Source: Neobacillus dielmonensis (GTDB taxonomy: Bacteria; Bacillota; Bacilli; Bacillales; Cytobacillaceae). From it: DNA of 64,000 nt. Positions within the stretch are counted from its first letter, which is position 1. Each line of letters opens with the position of its first letter. The notes under the pieces were generated by a model. It did no database searches and was not told the DNA's origin. It was given only the letters and a program-made list of their open reading frames with translations. A program made the position numbers and the translations under genes. The DNA is taken from assembly GCF_000612665.1 (NCBI RefSeq), contig NZ_HG942065.1, positions 43,355 to 107,354 of the forward strand, written 5' to 3'. Below are positions 1 through 11,300 of this stretch, piece after piece.

Positions 1-945
1 AAGGCTAGAATGCCGAGGGCCCTTGCTGTATTAATCAGCCTTATCATAATATTTGCAGTCTTCGCTGGGTTAATCACCCTTTTGGTTGCGGAACTTGTAT
101 CCGGAGCAGCTTATTTGTCAAAGGTCGTTCCTGAACATCTGGTTAAATTCATCACATTTATAGAAGATTACTTTACCGCACAAATTATCCCTTTATATAA
201 TGATTTAACCAGGATGTTTAATAAATTGGACGCCGGACAGAAAGATACTATTATTGAAAACATCCAAAATGTCGGCACAAAAATCGGAAATACAGTAGGA
301 TCATTTATTCAAAACCTATTCGGCAATATTCCAAATATCTTGTCGTGGTTTCCAAATGCAGCCACCGTTCTGATTTTTTCATTATTAGCCACCTTTTTTA
401 TCAGCAAGGATTGGGGTCGGCTGAGAGCGGGAGCCAGTAAGCTGTTGCCGCAAAAAGCTAAAATGAGCTTTCACACCGTGTTTTCGGATTTAAAAATGGC
501 TTTGTTTGGATTTATCAAAGCCCAATTGACCCTTATTTCAATCACTACGGTGATTATTTTAATTGGTCTGTTAATCCTTCGCATCGATTACGCAATTACT
601 ATTGCTCTAATAGCAGGAATTGTTGATATTCTTCCTTATTTAGGGACTGGTATTATTTTTGTCCCGTGGATCATCTACATGGCAATCAGTGGTAATATTG
701 GTCTTGCCATTGGTCTAGGAGTGCTTTATTTAGTGGTCCTTGTGCAAAGACAAATTATGGAACCAAAAATTTTGTCTTCCAATATCGGCATGGATCCACT
801 CGCAACACTTATTGCCTTATTTGCTGGCTTTAAACTGATTGGCTTTTTAGGGTTGATTGTCGGTCCGGTTAGTCTTGTTATACTTACTACACTTTATCGC
901 GCTCGAGTTTTTCATGATCTATGGGCATATATCAAGGGTGATTAA
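1..945 (+). CDS. ytvI: YtvI, AI-2E family / sporulation integral membrane protein (5' end outside window)
   Basis: Polytopic membrane protein of the AI-2E transporter (UPF0118) family; in Bacillus the YtvI member is annotated as a sporulation membrane protein, and its substrate is not established. The frame is open from base 1, and the residues before the first Met (K-A-R) continue it, so the true start lies upstream. About 314 residues are visible against roughly 370 for the family, so only the N-terminus is missing. Several hydrophobic spans are visible, for example near residues 5-30, 120-135 and 170-235, and the family-typical segment with DILPYLGTG and the later PKILSS motif is present. 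It converges on pyk and shares a bidirectional terminator with it. Confidence 0.85.
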   Translation, partial: KARMPRALAVLISLIIIFAVFAGLITLLVAELVSGAAYLSKVVPEHLVKFITFIEDYFTAQIIPLYNDLTRMFNKLDAGQKDTIIENIQNVGTKIGNTVGSFIQNLFGNIPNILSWFPNAATVLIFSLLATFFISKDWGRLRAGASKLLPQKAKMSFHTVFSDLKMALFGFIKAQLTLISITTVIILIGLLILRIDYAITIALIAGIVDILPYLGTGIIFVPWIIYMAISGNIGLAIGLGVLYLVVLVQRQIMEPKILSSNIGMDPLATLIALFAGFKLIGFLGLIVGPVSLVILTTLYRARVFHDLWAYIKGD

Positions 946-946
946 A

Positions 947-983
947 AAAACGTCAGCTCCCTTTTTGGAGCTGACGTTTTTTT
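947..983. terminator. Bidirectional terminator between ytvI and pyk
   Basis: Perfect 11-bp stem ACGTCAGCTCC / GGAGCTGACGT (950-960 with 967-977), with a T-run to the right and an A-run to the left, so it can end transcripts from both strands. It probably once sat directly against the pyk stop; a repeat element now separates the two. Confidence 0.85.
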
Positions 984-988
984 ATTAT

Positions 989-1142
989 GTCAAATTTGGC
1001 TGTTGATTTCCGCTCCAGTCGCTTAAGCGTTCCCGCGGGCAGTGCCGGTGAGACTCCTCGGCCCCGTACTCCCGCGAGAGTCGAGCGCCTTCCGCTCCAA
1101 TCAACAGAGTTAAAAAAATCAAGATTATCGTTTAATAGAGCC
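989..1142 (+). repeat. Non-coding mobile repeat (MITE-like) with 8-bp target duplication
   Basis: About 154 bp of GC-rich sequence with the core TTGATTTCCGCTCC near its left end and TTCCGCTCCAATCAACA near its right end, so TGTTGATT/AATCAACA form inner inverted ends. The right boundary AATAGAGCC is a decayed copy of the terminus TAACAGAGCC seen intact at 61201. TTTATTAT stands immediately on both sides (981-988 and 1143-1150), a perfect 8-bp direct repeat as expected of a target-site duplication. The right duplicate contains the pyk stop codon. The left terminus has apparently lost its GGCTCT. The same core recurs at 63929-64000. No credible protein is encoded. Confidence 0.75.
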
Positions 1143-1146
1143 TTTA

Positions 1147-2910
1147 TTATAGTACACTTGCATGTCCGTTATAAACAATACCTCTTGTTGAATCCACTGT
1201 TACTTCTTGACCTTCTCTGAATAGGCTTAATGCCCCTTCTACACCAACAATAACAGGGATGCCTAAGTTTAGGCCTACGACAGCCGCATGACTAGTAAGG
1301 CCGCCTTCCTCGGTGATCAGCGCACTGCACTTTTCAAGGGCAGGTACCATCTCCCGGTCAGAACCGATCGTAACCAGAACAGAACCCGGTTTCACTTTTT
1401 CCAAAGCTTCACTGGAATTATGGGCAATCACTACTTTACCAAAAGCAGATTTTCTGCCAATTCCTTGTGCCTTTGCCAAAATATCTCCAACTACATGAAT
1501 TTTCATCAGGTTTGTAGTGCCAGTCTCCCCTACCGGTACACCTCCAGTAATGACAACTAGGTCACCATGCTTAACAATACCGCTGTTTATGCTCTCTTCA
1601 ACAGCTATATCCAACATTTCATCTGTTGTCGTTGCAACTCTCCCCAACTGTGGAACAACGCCCCACACAAGAGCTAGCCGGCGGTATACTGGCTCATTTG
1701 CTGTCACAGCAACAATAGTAGATTCTGGACGATATTTCGCAATCATTCTAGCTGTATGGCCACTTTCGGTAGAAGTAATAATAGCTTCAACATCTAAATT
1801 TAGAGCTGTATGTGCTACAGATTGAGCAACTGCATCGGTAAGATTATGGTCGGTATTCTTACTGCGATTGGATAGAATTTCTTTATGATCTAGTGCCTGT
1901 TCCGCTCTCATAGCAATATTATGCATGGTTTGCACGGCTTCAACTGGATAAAGTCCTGCTGCTGTTTCGCCGGATAACATGATTGCATCAGTACCATCAA
2001 AGATAGCATTCGCAACATCACTTGCTTCGGCACGTGTCGGACGAGGATTTCTTTGCATTGAGTCAAGCATTTGAGTAGCCGTAATAACCGGTTTTCCTAA
2101 CGCATTACACTTTTTAATAAGTAATTTTTGAACAAGCGGAACCTCTTCAGCAGGTATTTCTACACCAAGATCGCCACGGGCTACCATCAAGCCGTCGGAT
2201 ACTTCCAAAATTTCATCAATGTTATCCACACCTTCCTGGTTTTCAATTTTAGGAATGATGTGGATATGACCTGCATTGTTTTCTTCGAGTAATTGACGGA
2301 TTTCTAATACATCTTTGGCTCGGCGGACAAATGAGGCTGCAATAAAGTCAATCCCTTGTTCAATACCGAAGAGAATATCATTTTTATCCTTTTCCGTAAT
2401 TCCCGGCAAATTTACAGAAACCCCAGGAACATTCACACCTTTTTTATTTTTTAATGTACCGCTATTAAGGATGCTAGTGTGAATTTCCCCCGCATCAGCA
2501 TCAATTTTGGTTACTTCAAGACCAATTAATCCATCGTCTAAGAGAATTTTAGAACCAACCTGAACATCATTAATTAAACCAGGATATGTAATAGAGAATT
2601 TCTCAAGCGTACCCTCAACTTCCGTCATTGAAACAATAATGGACTCTCCAGACTTCAGTTCAAGAGCTCCGTTTTGCATATTATGCGTCCTTATTTCAGG
2701 ACCTTTTGTATCAAGTAAAATCGCTATATTTTTTCCGTTTGCACTGGCTGCTTCACGGATATTTTTAATTCGGCTGCCATGTTCTTCAAAGTCCCCATGG
2801 GAAAAATTTAACCGGGCAACGTTCATTCCGGCATTCATTAATTGTGTTAGTTTGTCTACTGTTTCACTTGCAGGACCAATTGTACAAACAATCTTTGTTT
2901 TGCGTAACAT
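1147..2910 (-). CDS. pyk: Pyruvate kinase with C-terminal PEP-utiliser domain
   Basis: Final glycolytic enzyme, PEP + ADP to pyruvate + ATP, cytosolic. At 587 aa it has the Bacillus/Geobacillus long form: a catalytic barrel and B domain (N-terminal [11 protein letters not shown] and [10 protein letters not shown]; the signature [10 protein letters not shown] followed by [13 protein letters not shown], and LSGETAAG) plus an extra C-terminal PEP-utilising-enzyme mobile domain with the conserved motif [10 protein letters not shown] near residue 540. The ATG follows AGGAGG at good spacing. It lies 93 bp (from the stop) downstream of pfkA on the same strand, as in B. subtilis where the two are co-transcribed. 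The stop codon lies inside the duplication made by the repeat insertion at 989-1142. Confidence 0.97.
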   Translation of the reverse strand: MLRKTKIVCTIGPASETVDKLTQLMNAGMNVARLNFSHGDFEEHGSRIKNIREAASANGKNIAILLDTKGPEIRTHNMQNGALELKSGESIIVSMTEVEGTLEKFSITYPGLINDVQVGSKILLDDGLIGLEVTKIDADAGEIHTSILNSGTLKNKKGVNVPGVSVNLPGITEKDKNDILFGIEQGIDFIAASFVRRAKDVLEIRQLLEENNAGHIHIIPKIENQEGVDNIDEILEVSDGLMVARGDLGVEIPAEEVPLVQKLLIKKCNALGKPVITATQMLDSMQRNPRPTRAEASDVANAIFDGTDAIMLSGETAAGLYPVEAVQTMHNIAMRAEQALDHKEILSNRSKNTDHNLTDAVAQSVAHTALNLDVEAIITSTESGHTARMIAKYRPESTIVAVTANEPVYRRLALVWGVVPQLGRVATTTDEMLDIAVEESINSGIVKHGDLVVITGGVPVGETGTTNLMKIHVVGDILAKAQGIGRKSAFGKVVIAHNSSEALEKVKPGSVLVTIGSDREMVPALEKCSALITEEGGLTSHAAVVGLNLGIPVIVGVEGALSLFREGQEVTVDSTRGIVYNGHASVL

Positions 2911-3003
2911 TCAGTTTGCCTCCTATATTAAAGTGCCAAGCGCCCGTGAATGACATTCCCAAGGCGCTGTTAACTATTGATATTTAGTATATACAATCAA
3001 CTA

Positions 3004-4232
<1,229 letters not shown>

Positions 4233-4264
4233 AAAAACGTGCTCAGCTTCGGAGCACGTTTTTT
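4233..4264 (-). terminator. Terminator downstream of accA
   Basis: Stem AACGTGCTC / GAGCACGTT around the loop AGCTTCG, with A-runs and T-runs on both flanks; it lies 20 bp past the accA stop on the minus strand. Confidence 0.8.
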
Positions 4265-4284
4265 CAGGTGGTGGCTGAGTCCTA

Positions 4285-5262
4285 TTATTTTACTCCAATA
4301 TACTCATCAACAAAGCCAACCTCACCAATACTTCTAAATCGGTTATAGCGGTCGGCAATTAATTCAGCTTCAGAAAGAGCTAGCAGCTGCTTTAAAGATT
4401 GCAGCAACGTTTTCTCGATTTCCTCTGCCTGTTTCTTGGCATCCTTATGCGCCCCACCTTTAATCTCAGGGATAATCCCATCGATCACTCCCAATTCTTT
4501 TAAGTCAGGAGCAGTTATTTTCATAGACTCTGCTGCTCTTTGGGCAAAGGCAGCATCTTTCCATAATATAGCTGCAGCACCCTCTGGTGAAATGACGGAA
4601 TACGTGGAGTTTTCCAGCATATATATTCGATTGCCTACACCAAGTCCCAATGCACCACCGCTGCCGCCTTCTCCAATAACAATACAAATAACCGGTACCT
4701 TTAAACCAGCCATCTCAAACAGATTACGGGCAATCGCTTCGCTTTGGCCCCGTTCCTCTGCTGCTTTTCCCGGATATGCCCCTTTAGTATCAATAAAGCA
4801 AATAATCGGGCGGTTGAATTTGTCGGCCTGTTTCATTAGCCTAAGAGCTTTCCTGTATCCTTCTGGATGAGGCATTCCAAAATTCCTGCGAATATTTTCT
4901 TTGGTATCTTTTCCTCTCTGATGGCCAATAACCGTAACAGGCAGACCTTTAAACTTGGCAATACCGCCTACAATTGCTTCATCATCCCCAAAGGTACGGT
5001 CACCATGGCATTCAAAAAAGTCATCAAATAGATAAGAAATATAATCAAGGGACGTCGGTCTGTTTGGATGTCTCGCAATTTGAACCCGGTCCCATGGTTT
5101 TATATTTTCATAAATATCTTGTTCCAATTTTTCCAGACGTACCTCTAATTTTCGAATCTCTGCCGTCAAATCCACATCGGCAGTTTTAGTAAACTCTTTT
5201 AACTCTGCAATCTTTTTCCTTAGCTCCAGAACTGGACGCTCAAATTCAAGTTCTCCTACCAT
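4285..5262 (-). CDS. accA: Acetyl-CoA carboxylase carboxyltransferase subunit alpha
   Basis: With AccD forms the carboxyltransferase that moves the carboxyl group from biotin-BCCP to acetyl-CoA, the first step of fatty acid synthesis. At 325 aa the length is as expected. The N-terminal coiled region (residues 5-55) precedes the crotonase-type core with [14 protein letters not shown], the oxyanion-hole region [15 protein letters not shown] and the [15 protein letters not shown] segment, all family-conserved. An AGGAGG ribosome binding site lies inside the end of accD, and the two genes overlap by 7 nt, indicating translational coupling. Downstream of a FadR-type operator at 6237 in the same transcription unit. 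Confidence 0.97.
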   Translation of the reverse strand: MVGELEFERPVLELRKKIAELKEFTKTADVDLTAEIRKLEVRLEKLEQDIYENIKPWDRVQIARHPNRPTSLDYISYLFDDFFECHGDRTFGDDEAIVGGIAKFKGLPVTVIGHQRGKDTKENIRRNFGMPHPEGYRKALRLMKQADKFNRPIICFIDTKGAYPGKAAEERGQSEAIARNLFEMAGLKVPVICIVIGEGGSGGALGLGVGNRIYMLENSTYSVISPEGAAAILWKDAAFAQRAAESMKITAPDLKELGVIDGIIPEIKGGAHKDAKKQAEEIEKTLLQSLKQLLALSEAELIADRYNRFRSIGEVGFVDEYIGVK

Positions 5263-6134
5263 TCAAGTTTACCTCCTGGTTGATGGATATCAAGAATGTT
5301 TGCGATCGTTTCAACCATTTCCAAACGCGAAATTATCGCATCCAATTGGCCATGTTTTAAAAGAAACTCGGCGGTTTGAAAATCTTCGGGTAGATTTTCT
5401 CGAATAGATTGTTCGATTACCCTGCGGCCTGCGAAACCAATGAGGGCACCGGGTTCAGCAAAATTATAATCCCCCAGCGATGCAAAACTTGCAGAGACCC
5501 CACCAGTAGTCGGATGAGTCATGATGGAAATGATTAAACCTCCATGGTCACTGAAACGCTTTAGCGCCACGCTTGTTTTGGCCATTTGCATTAAACTTAG
5601 GGCCCCTTCTTGCATTCTGGCACCACCTGAGGCGGTATAAATAATAAATGGAACAGCTAATTCATCAGCCTTTTCAACCGCCATGGTTATTTTCTCGCCG
5701 ACAACTGAGCCCATACTGCCCATCCTGAACGATGAATCCATAATAGCCACTACAATTTTGTGGCCGTTCACTGTGCCAATCCCCGTTACTACGGCCTCGT
5801 TTAATTTCGTCTTAGCCCTGTCCTTTTCCAATTTTTCTATATAATCTGGAAACTGTAACGGATTTTTTGAGATCATCTCTTTATTAATCTCCTCAAAACT
5901 TCCCGCATCAATAAAACTATTAATCCTCTCCTTTGAATTCATTGGAAAATGATATCCACAGTGGAGACAAACTTTTTCGTTTTTTAATAATTCTTTTGTA
6001 TACATAATTTTTTTACAAGAAGGGCATTTGGTCATAATTCCTTCAGGAACATCACTTTTTACCGCTTCTGTTGGAATGGCTGCATACTTTTTCTTTTTTG
6101 TCTGAGGTTTGGTAAATAAATCTTTAAGCGCCAA
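5256..6134 (-). CDS. accD: Acetyl-CoA carboxylase carboxyltransferase subunit beta
   Basis: Partner of AccA. The N-terminus carries the four-cysteine zinc finger (CPSCKKIMY ... CLHCGYHFP, about residues 38-62) typical of AccD, followed by the crotonase fold with [10 protein letters not shown] and the conserved [13 protein letters not shown]. It starts at TTG (M-A-L-K-D-L-F), preceded by GGGAGG at good spacing; no ATG fits better. Length 292 aa matches the family. First gene of the accDA unit; a FadR-type palindrome lies about 105 bp upstream of the start. Confidence 0.96.
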   Translation of the reverse strand: MALKDLFTKPQTKKKKYAAIPTEAVKSDVPEGIMTKCPSCKKIMYTKELLKNEKVCLHCGYHFPMNSKERINSFIDAGSFEEINKEMISKNPLQFPDYIEKLEKDRAKTKLNEAVVTGIGTVNGHKIVVAIMDSSFRMGSMGSVVGEKITMAVEKADELAVPFIIYTASGGARMQEGALSLMQMAKTSVALKRFSDHGGLIISIMTHPTTGGVSASFASLGDYNFAEPGALIGFAGRRVIEQSIRENLPEDFQTAEFLLKHGQLDAIISRLEMVETIANILDIHQPGGKLEW

Positions 6135-6236
6135 AATGAATCCTCCCTTGTAAACAAGCCTGCCATAGGAGATTTTTTTCTTATCCTAAAAGCAGTCTTT
6201 CTATCTACATTCAATCTCATACCTTGCATTTTCAAT

Positions 6237-6253
6237 TAGTGGTCAGACCACTA
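6237..6253. promoter_or_regulatory. FadR/GntR-type operator upstream of accD
   Basis: Perfect 17-bp palindrome TAGTGGTC-A-GACCACTA. Its core TGGTCAGACCA fits the FadR-subfamily GntR consensus TnGTnnnACnA exactly. It lies between the FadR-like gene and accD and shares a 13-bp core with the site at 8268-8280. TTGAAA immediately beyond it on the minus strand could be a -35, which would put the site just upstream of an accD promoter. Confidence 0.7.
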
Positions 6254-6337
6254 GAAGATGAAAAAAACCCTATCCCCAGGGCATGTCCAACTCTCACTAT
6301 AAAACAAAGATCGTATAAAATTTGTTAGTATTTGTCG

Positions 6338-6952
6338 TCACTTGAAAGACAAATTTCGTAATTGCCGATAAGCACTCAGCGTCTTGGCTTCATCCCGTTT
6401 AGCAAGTGCCTCTGCTAATGATAAATAATCCTCTCGGCTATATTGAGCAGGTTCAGGAACCAACGATTCATAATATTCTTTCAATATAACCCATATCCGA
6501 AATAATAGGTAATTGTCTGCATACCTAATGATTCGATAAAAGAAATCACTATGGCGAACGACGTCAACGGTTCTAATCCAATTCAACAGCTCTTCATGAT
6601 CCTTTGATTTCATTTTTCGAAGCGCTAATTGGAGCCCGTCAATTTCAATTAACTCCACTGTTTCAAATACATCTGTTTTGGCTTTTTCATCCTGAAGGAT
6701 AAACGTACTTAGGAGTTGAACCAGCCGATGATCACGAAAGTCCCGGATAAATGTTCCTTCCCCTCTTCGTGTTTCGATTAATCCCAGCATTTCCAATGCC
6801 CGAAGAGCTTCTCTAACAGAAGAGCGCCCGAAATTCAGGCGCTCGGACAGTTCACGTTCAGAAGGAATTTTGTCTCCCGGCTTAAGTCCATCATCCGTAA
6901 TCATTTCTCTTAGTTGTTTGATAATCTCTAAGTAAACTTTTGTAGTTGACAC
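6338..6952 (-). CDS. FadR-subfamily GntR transcriptional regulator
   Basis: N-terminal winged helix of the GntR type (about residues 5-75: EIIKQLREMI, GDKIPSERELSERLNFGRSSVREALRALEMLGLI, RRGEGTF), then a helical effector domain of FadR/FCD type (residues 95-200). The usual metal-ligand pattern is weakened: a Tyr (HSDFFYR) stands where many FCD proteins have His, so its ligand is unclear. I start at a GTG with GAGTGAT seven bases upstream; another GTG four codons earlier overlaps the malic enzyme stop. Co-transcribed behind malic enzyme. Two matching operators (8268-8280 before ytsJ, 6237-6253 before accD) suggest autoregulation and control of fatty acid synthesis; this is inference. Confidence 0.85.
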   Translation of the reverse strand: MSTTKVYLEIIKQLREMITDDGLKPGDKIPSERELSERLNFGRSSVREALRALEMLGLIETRRGEGTFIRDFRDHRLVQLLSTFILQDEKAKTDVFETVELIEIDGLQLALRKMKSKDHEELLNWIRTVDVVRHSDFFYRIIRYADNYLLFRIWVILKEYYESLVPEPAQYSREDYLSLAEALAKRDEAKTLSAYRQLRNLSFK

Positions 6953-6960
6953 TAATGATA

Positions 6961-8199
6961 TCACTCACTTTTGCCTATTAGAGCGAGTCTTTTGGTTTTT
7001 TCTTTTACATCTTCAGGGTCCACTTTAATCCGGGCAACACCCGTTTCCATAGCAGCTTTTGCAACAGCCGCTGCTACATTAGGAGCAACTCTCGGGTCAA
7101 ACGGACCAGGAATAACGTAATCTGGCTGGAGCTCATCTTCACTGATTAAGTTAGCAATGGCTTCAACTGCTGCAATTTTCATTTCTTCATTGATATGAGT
7201 GGCCCTTACATCAAGTGCTCCTCGGAAAATGCCCGGAAAGGCTAAAACATTATTCACCTGATTTGGAAAATCAGATCGGCCTGTCCCGATCACAATGGCT
7301 CCAGCTTCCTTTGCTTCATCGGGCATAATTTCTGGAACTGGATTGGCCATCGCAAAAATAATTGCATCAGAGTTCATGGAGGCCACCATTTCCTTTGTCA
7401 GTGCCCCCGCAACCGATACACCTATAAATACATCCGCGCCTTTGATTACATCCTCTAGACTGCCAGAGAGGTTATCCCGGTTGGTAAACTTCGCCACTTC
7501 CGCTTTGACCGTGTTCATTCCCTGCGGCCGTCCTTCGTATATGGCTCCTTTTGTATCACACATGATAATATCTCTAACACCATAATGATATAACAATTTT
7601 ATAATAGCAATGCCGGCAGCTCCTGCGCCGCTGGCCACCACTTTTATTTCAGTCATTTTTTTACCGATTAATTTTAATGCATTAACCAAGCCCGCTGCTG
7701 TTACAATTGCGGTCCCATGCTGATCATCGTGGAATACAGGAATATTGGTTTCTTTTTTCAGTCTTTCTTCAATGACAAAGCAATTAGGTGCTGCAATATC
7801 CTCGAGATTAACGCCGCCAAAGGTTGGCTCCAATATTTTAACAGTCTCAATAATTTTGTCAACCTCAGTGGTATTTAAACAAATCGGAAATGCATCCACA
7901 CCAGCAAAGCTTTTAAATAAAACCGCTTTGCCTTCCATTACGGGTAGTGCTGCCTCTGGTCCTATATTCCCCAGTCCTAATACAGCCGTTCCATCAGAGA
8001 CGACAGCAACCATATTCCCTTTCATGGTGTAATCATATACTGTTTCTGGTTTTTCATAGATGTCCTTGCATGGCTCTGCCACACCAGGTGAATACGCTAA
8101 GCTTAAATCATGCGCATTCCTGACTGGCACCTTAGATTTCGACTCTAACTTTCCCTTATTAATTCGATGCATATGTAATGCTTCTTCTCTTAAAGTCAA
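6961..8199 (-). CDS. ytsJ: Malic enzyme (NADP-type, YtsJ-like)
   Basis: Oxidative decarboxylation of malate to pyruvate with reduction of NAD(P)+; the B. subtilis orthologue YtsJ is the major malic enzyme and prefers NADP. Features: SLAYSPGVAEPC near the N-terminus (substrate Tyr/catalytic region), metal/active-site VFHDDQHGTAIV, nucleotide-binding VVASGAGAAGIAIIKLL, and ANPVPEIMP. 412 aa, family length about 410. Starts at TTG (M-T-L-R-E-E-A) behind GGGGTGA. First gene of the unit with the GntR regulator, from a good promoter at 8296-8323 with an operator directly downstream of it. Confidence 0.95.
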   Translation of the reverse strand: MTLREEALHMHRINKGKLESKSKVPVRNAHDLSLAYSPGVAEPCKDIYEKPETVYDYTMKGNMVAVVSDGTAVLGLGNIGPEAALPVMEGKAVLFKSFAGVDAFPICLNTTEVDKIIETVKILEPTFGGVNLEDIAAPNCFVIEERLKKETNIPVFHDDQHGTAIVTAAGLVNALKLIGKKMTEIKVVASGAGAAGIAIIKLLYHYGVRDIIMCDTKGAIYEGRPQGMNTVKAEVAKFTNRDNLSGSLEDVIKGADVFIGVSVAGALTKEMVASMNSDAIIFAMANPVPEIMPDEAKEAGAIVIGTGRSDFPNQVNNVLAFPGIFRGALDVRATHINEEMKIAAVEAIANLISEDELQPDYVIPGPFDPRVAPNVAAAVAKAAMETGVARIKVDPEDVKEKTKRLALIGKSE

Positions 8200-8267
8200 G
8201 AAATGTCACCCCTCTACCCTTACCAAAAAAATGATACACCCTTCTAAATCAGCTTCATTCCGCAATG

Positions 8268-8280
8268 GTGGTCAGACCAC
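8268..8280. promoter_or_regulatory. FadR/GntR-type operator upstream of ytsJ
   Basis: 13-bp palindrome GTGGTCAGACCAC, identical in core to 6237-6253. It falls about 9-21 bases downstream of the transcription start predicted from the promoter at 8296-8323, the position of a roadblock operator. Confidence 0.7.
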
Positions 8281-8295
8281 ACATGTCTCTTTTCA

Positions 8296-8323
8296 ACTAT
8301 AACATATCTTTAGTACTTGTAAA
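8296..8323 (-). promoter_or_regulatory. Sigma-A promoter of ytsJ-gntR
   Basis: On the minus strand TTTACA (8323-8318), a 16-bp spacer, then TATAGT (8301-8296): 5/6 matches at both boxes. It lies between dnaE's 3' end and the operator. Confidence 0.6.
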
Positions 8324-8326
8324 GAA

Positions 8327-11300
8327 TTATTCTTTTAAAACGACACTGTCAGAACCAAGTAAATCCTTTAGATTTTCTAGTAATTTTGCGGTTGGATTCA
8401 CATTTTTTGTATCTGATAAGGCAACGGTTTTCTTGGTTACTTCGTAGTGTAGAACCACTTTGGCATTTCCCTTATTTTTCTCTAAAATATGATTAATTTG
8501 GTTCAGCAAACTTTCATGTTGCTTGTCTTTGCTAATTTTTAAATACAGTACAGACTTTCTGACTATTTTTGTCTGTATCCATTGGTCTATATCATATGCC
8601 TGCTGAATAATCATTTGCAGTTTGCTTTCACGTTGTTCTACTTTACCTTCAATTACCGCAAACTTTCCCTCTTGCAACAATGATGAAAATCTTCTGTAAG
8701 CCTCTGGAAAAGCTACAGCCTCCATCTCTCCACTGGAATCACTAACAGTTAAAAAGGCCATTGATTCGCCTTTTTTTGTACGAATTGGTTTCTTGGAGGC
8801 TATATATACCCCTGTAGCCGTTCGGCCTAGTTTTGCCGATATTTCGAATAGAGATTTGGCACTAGTCTGCTTTAGGGATTTTTCATATAGGGAAATAGGA
8901 TGATCTGATAGATAAATTCCTAAGACCTCTTTTTCAAACAAAAGCTTATTAGCCTGGCTGATTGGGTCCATTTGAACATATTTTGGCTTTGGTATTAATT
9001 CTTGTTCAAATAAATCAATTTGGTCCGTGTCTGCAGGTTTAAATATTTGCGCATGCTCGATGGCGACATCCAAACTAGCTAAAAGGACCGCGCGATCCTG
9101 TCCAAATTCATCAAAGCTTCCCGAATGGACCAAACTTTCCAATGTTTTTCGATTAATGGCCTTCAAGGATATTCTTATACAAAAATCGAACAAATCAGTG
9201 AAAACCTTCTTCTTTCTAGCGTGAAGGATCTCTTTTAGAGCGGCCATCCCCACTCCCTTTATTGCAGCAAGGCTGTAACGGATCTGGTCGTGTTCAACTT
9301 GGAAGAAAAAGTGGCTTGAGTTAATCGAGGGAGGCAAAACCGCTATACCCATTTGTTTTGCTTCCATTACATATTGGGCTATTTTTGATTCGTTTCCAAT
9401 TGCTGATGTCAAAAGACCAGCCATAAAATAGACAGGATAGTTGGCTTTCAAATAAGCAAGCTGGCAGGCAATCATACTATAGGCTACAGCATGACTTCTA
9501 TTAAAGCCGTAATTGGCAAAGCGGACAATTAAATCATAGATTTGGTCTGCCATTGACTGACTATATCCCTTTTTCAAAGCGCCCTGAACGAAATGGTTCC
9601 GCTCACGGTCAAGCACTTCTTTTTGTTTTTTTCCTACAGCCCGCCGCAGCAAGTCTGCTTCACCGAGTGAAAAACCGGCCATCCTGGATGCAATCTGCAT
9701 GATTTGCTCTTGATAGACAATAACTCCATAGGTATTTTCCAAGATTGGCTCGAGGTCAGGATGCGGATAAGCAACCGCTTGTCTTCCATGCTTTCGGTCG
9801 ATAAACAGCGGTATATTTTCCATTGGGCCTGGACGATATAAGGCATTTACCGCAACGATATCTTCAAAACGGGTCGGTTTTAACCGGGTTAATACCTTGC
9901 GCATCCCTTCTGATTCCAGCTGAAATATACCTGTTGTTTCCCCTCTTGCCAATAAGTCAAAGGTTTTGGCATCATCAAGGGGTATCGACCTTAATTCGAG
10001 TTTTTTTCCTGTATGGAAATAAATCGATGACAAAATGGAATCAAGGAGCGTTAAATTCCTGAGTCCCAGAAAGTCCATTTTTAATAGTCCAAGCTCTTCT
10101 AAGTGCTCCATGGAATATTGGGTCAAGTATACATGGCCTGACCCCTGTTGGATGGGGACTAACTCTGTAAGCGGCTTTTCGCTGAGAACAACCCCCGCAG
10201 CATGTGTGGAAGTATGGCGCGGCAGCCCTTCCAATTTTTGCGCGGTATCAAACAGTCTCCGATGAAGGGGAGATTCTTGGACAAACCTTCGCAACCCTTC
10301 TGATTCTTTATAGGCGTCCGCTAACGTGCCTCCCATCCTTGGCGGCACCAGTCTAGCCATATAGTCCAATTCTTTCGTATTCAAACCGAAAGCCCTGCCC
10401 ACATCCCGTAATACAGCCTTAGATGCAAGTGTTCCAAAGGTGACGATTTGAGCTACATGGAGCTCGCCATATTTATGGGCCACATATTCAATGACTTCAT
10501 CCCGCCGGTTATCGGGAAAATCAATATCAATATCCGGCATCGATATCCGTTCTGGATTTAAGAACCGCTCAAATAAGAGATGATGTTGAATTGGATCCAC
10601 ATCGGTAATATAAAGGGTATAGGCTACTAAGGAACCTGCTGCCGAACCCCTGCCAGGTCCAGTTAAAATCCTCTTATCGCGAGCATACTTCATAAAGTCC
10701 CAAACAATTAAAAAATAGTCGCTGAATTTCATACGTTTGATGACATCTAATTCGTAGTTCAACCGGTCATAATACTCACTTCCCGGCGGTGAGGAAAAAC
10801 GTTCTTTTAGTCCTTGTAAACATAATTTTTCGAGATAAACATCAGATGGAATATCATCCTCGGTTGGATATGATGGCAAGAACGTTTTACCCAGGTCAAT
10901 GTTAACATTGCATCTCTCCCCAATGTTGAGGGTATTCTCTAAAGCCTCAGGCAAGTCAGAGAAGTCCTCCACCATTTCCCCTGCTGTTTTTAAATAGAAT
11001 TCATCGCTCCCTAGTTTCTCTCTCTGTTCATCTTGGAGCTTATCGCCATTTTTAATGGCCAAGAGGCATTCATGGGCAAAGGTATCTTCCTTTTCTAAAT
11101 AATGAACGCAGTTTGTGGCTGCTAGGGGGATATTTAACAGTTGTGACAGTTTTTGCAGCGGATTACTAATAGCTCTCTCTGAAGCGAGTCTATGATTTTG
11201 GATGGATAGATAAAGATTGCCTTGTCCAAAAATCGCTACATATTCCTTCGCAACCTTTTCAGCTGCAGCAACATCATGGTTTAGAAGGGCTTGTTCAATT

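Noticed and set aside
987..1220. Open reading frame across the GC-rich repeat
   Set aside because: It lies wholly in the mobile repeat and pyk 3' end, has no ribosome binding site, and its Arg/Pro/Ser-rich translation changes between repeat copies.
6264..6285. Possible terminator after the GntR regulator gene
   Set aside because: Only a 4-bp CCCT/AGGG stem before the T-run; too weak to call.
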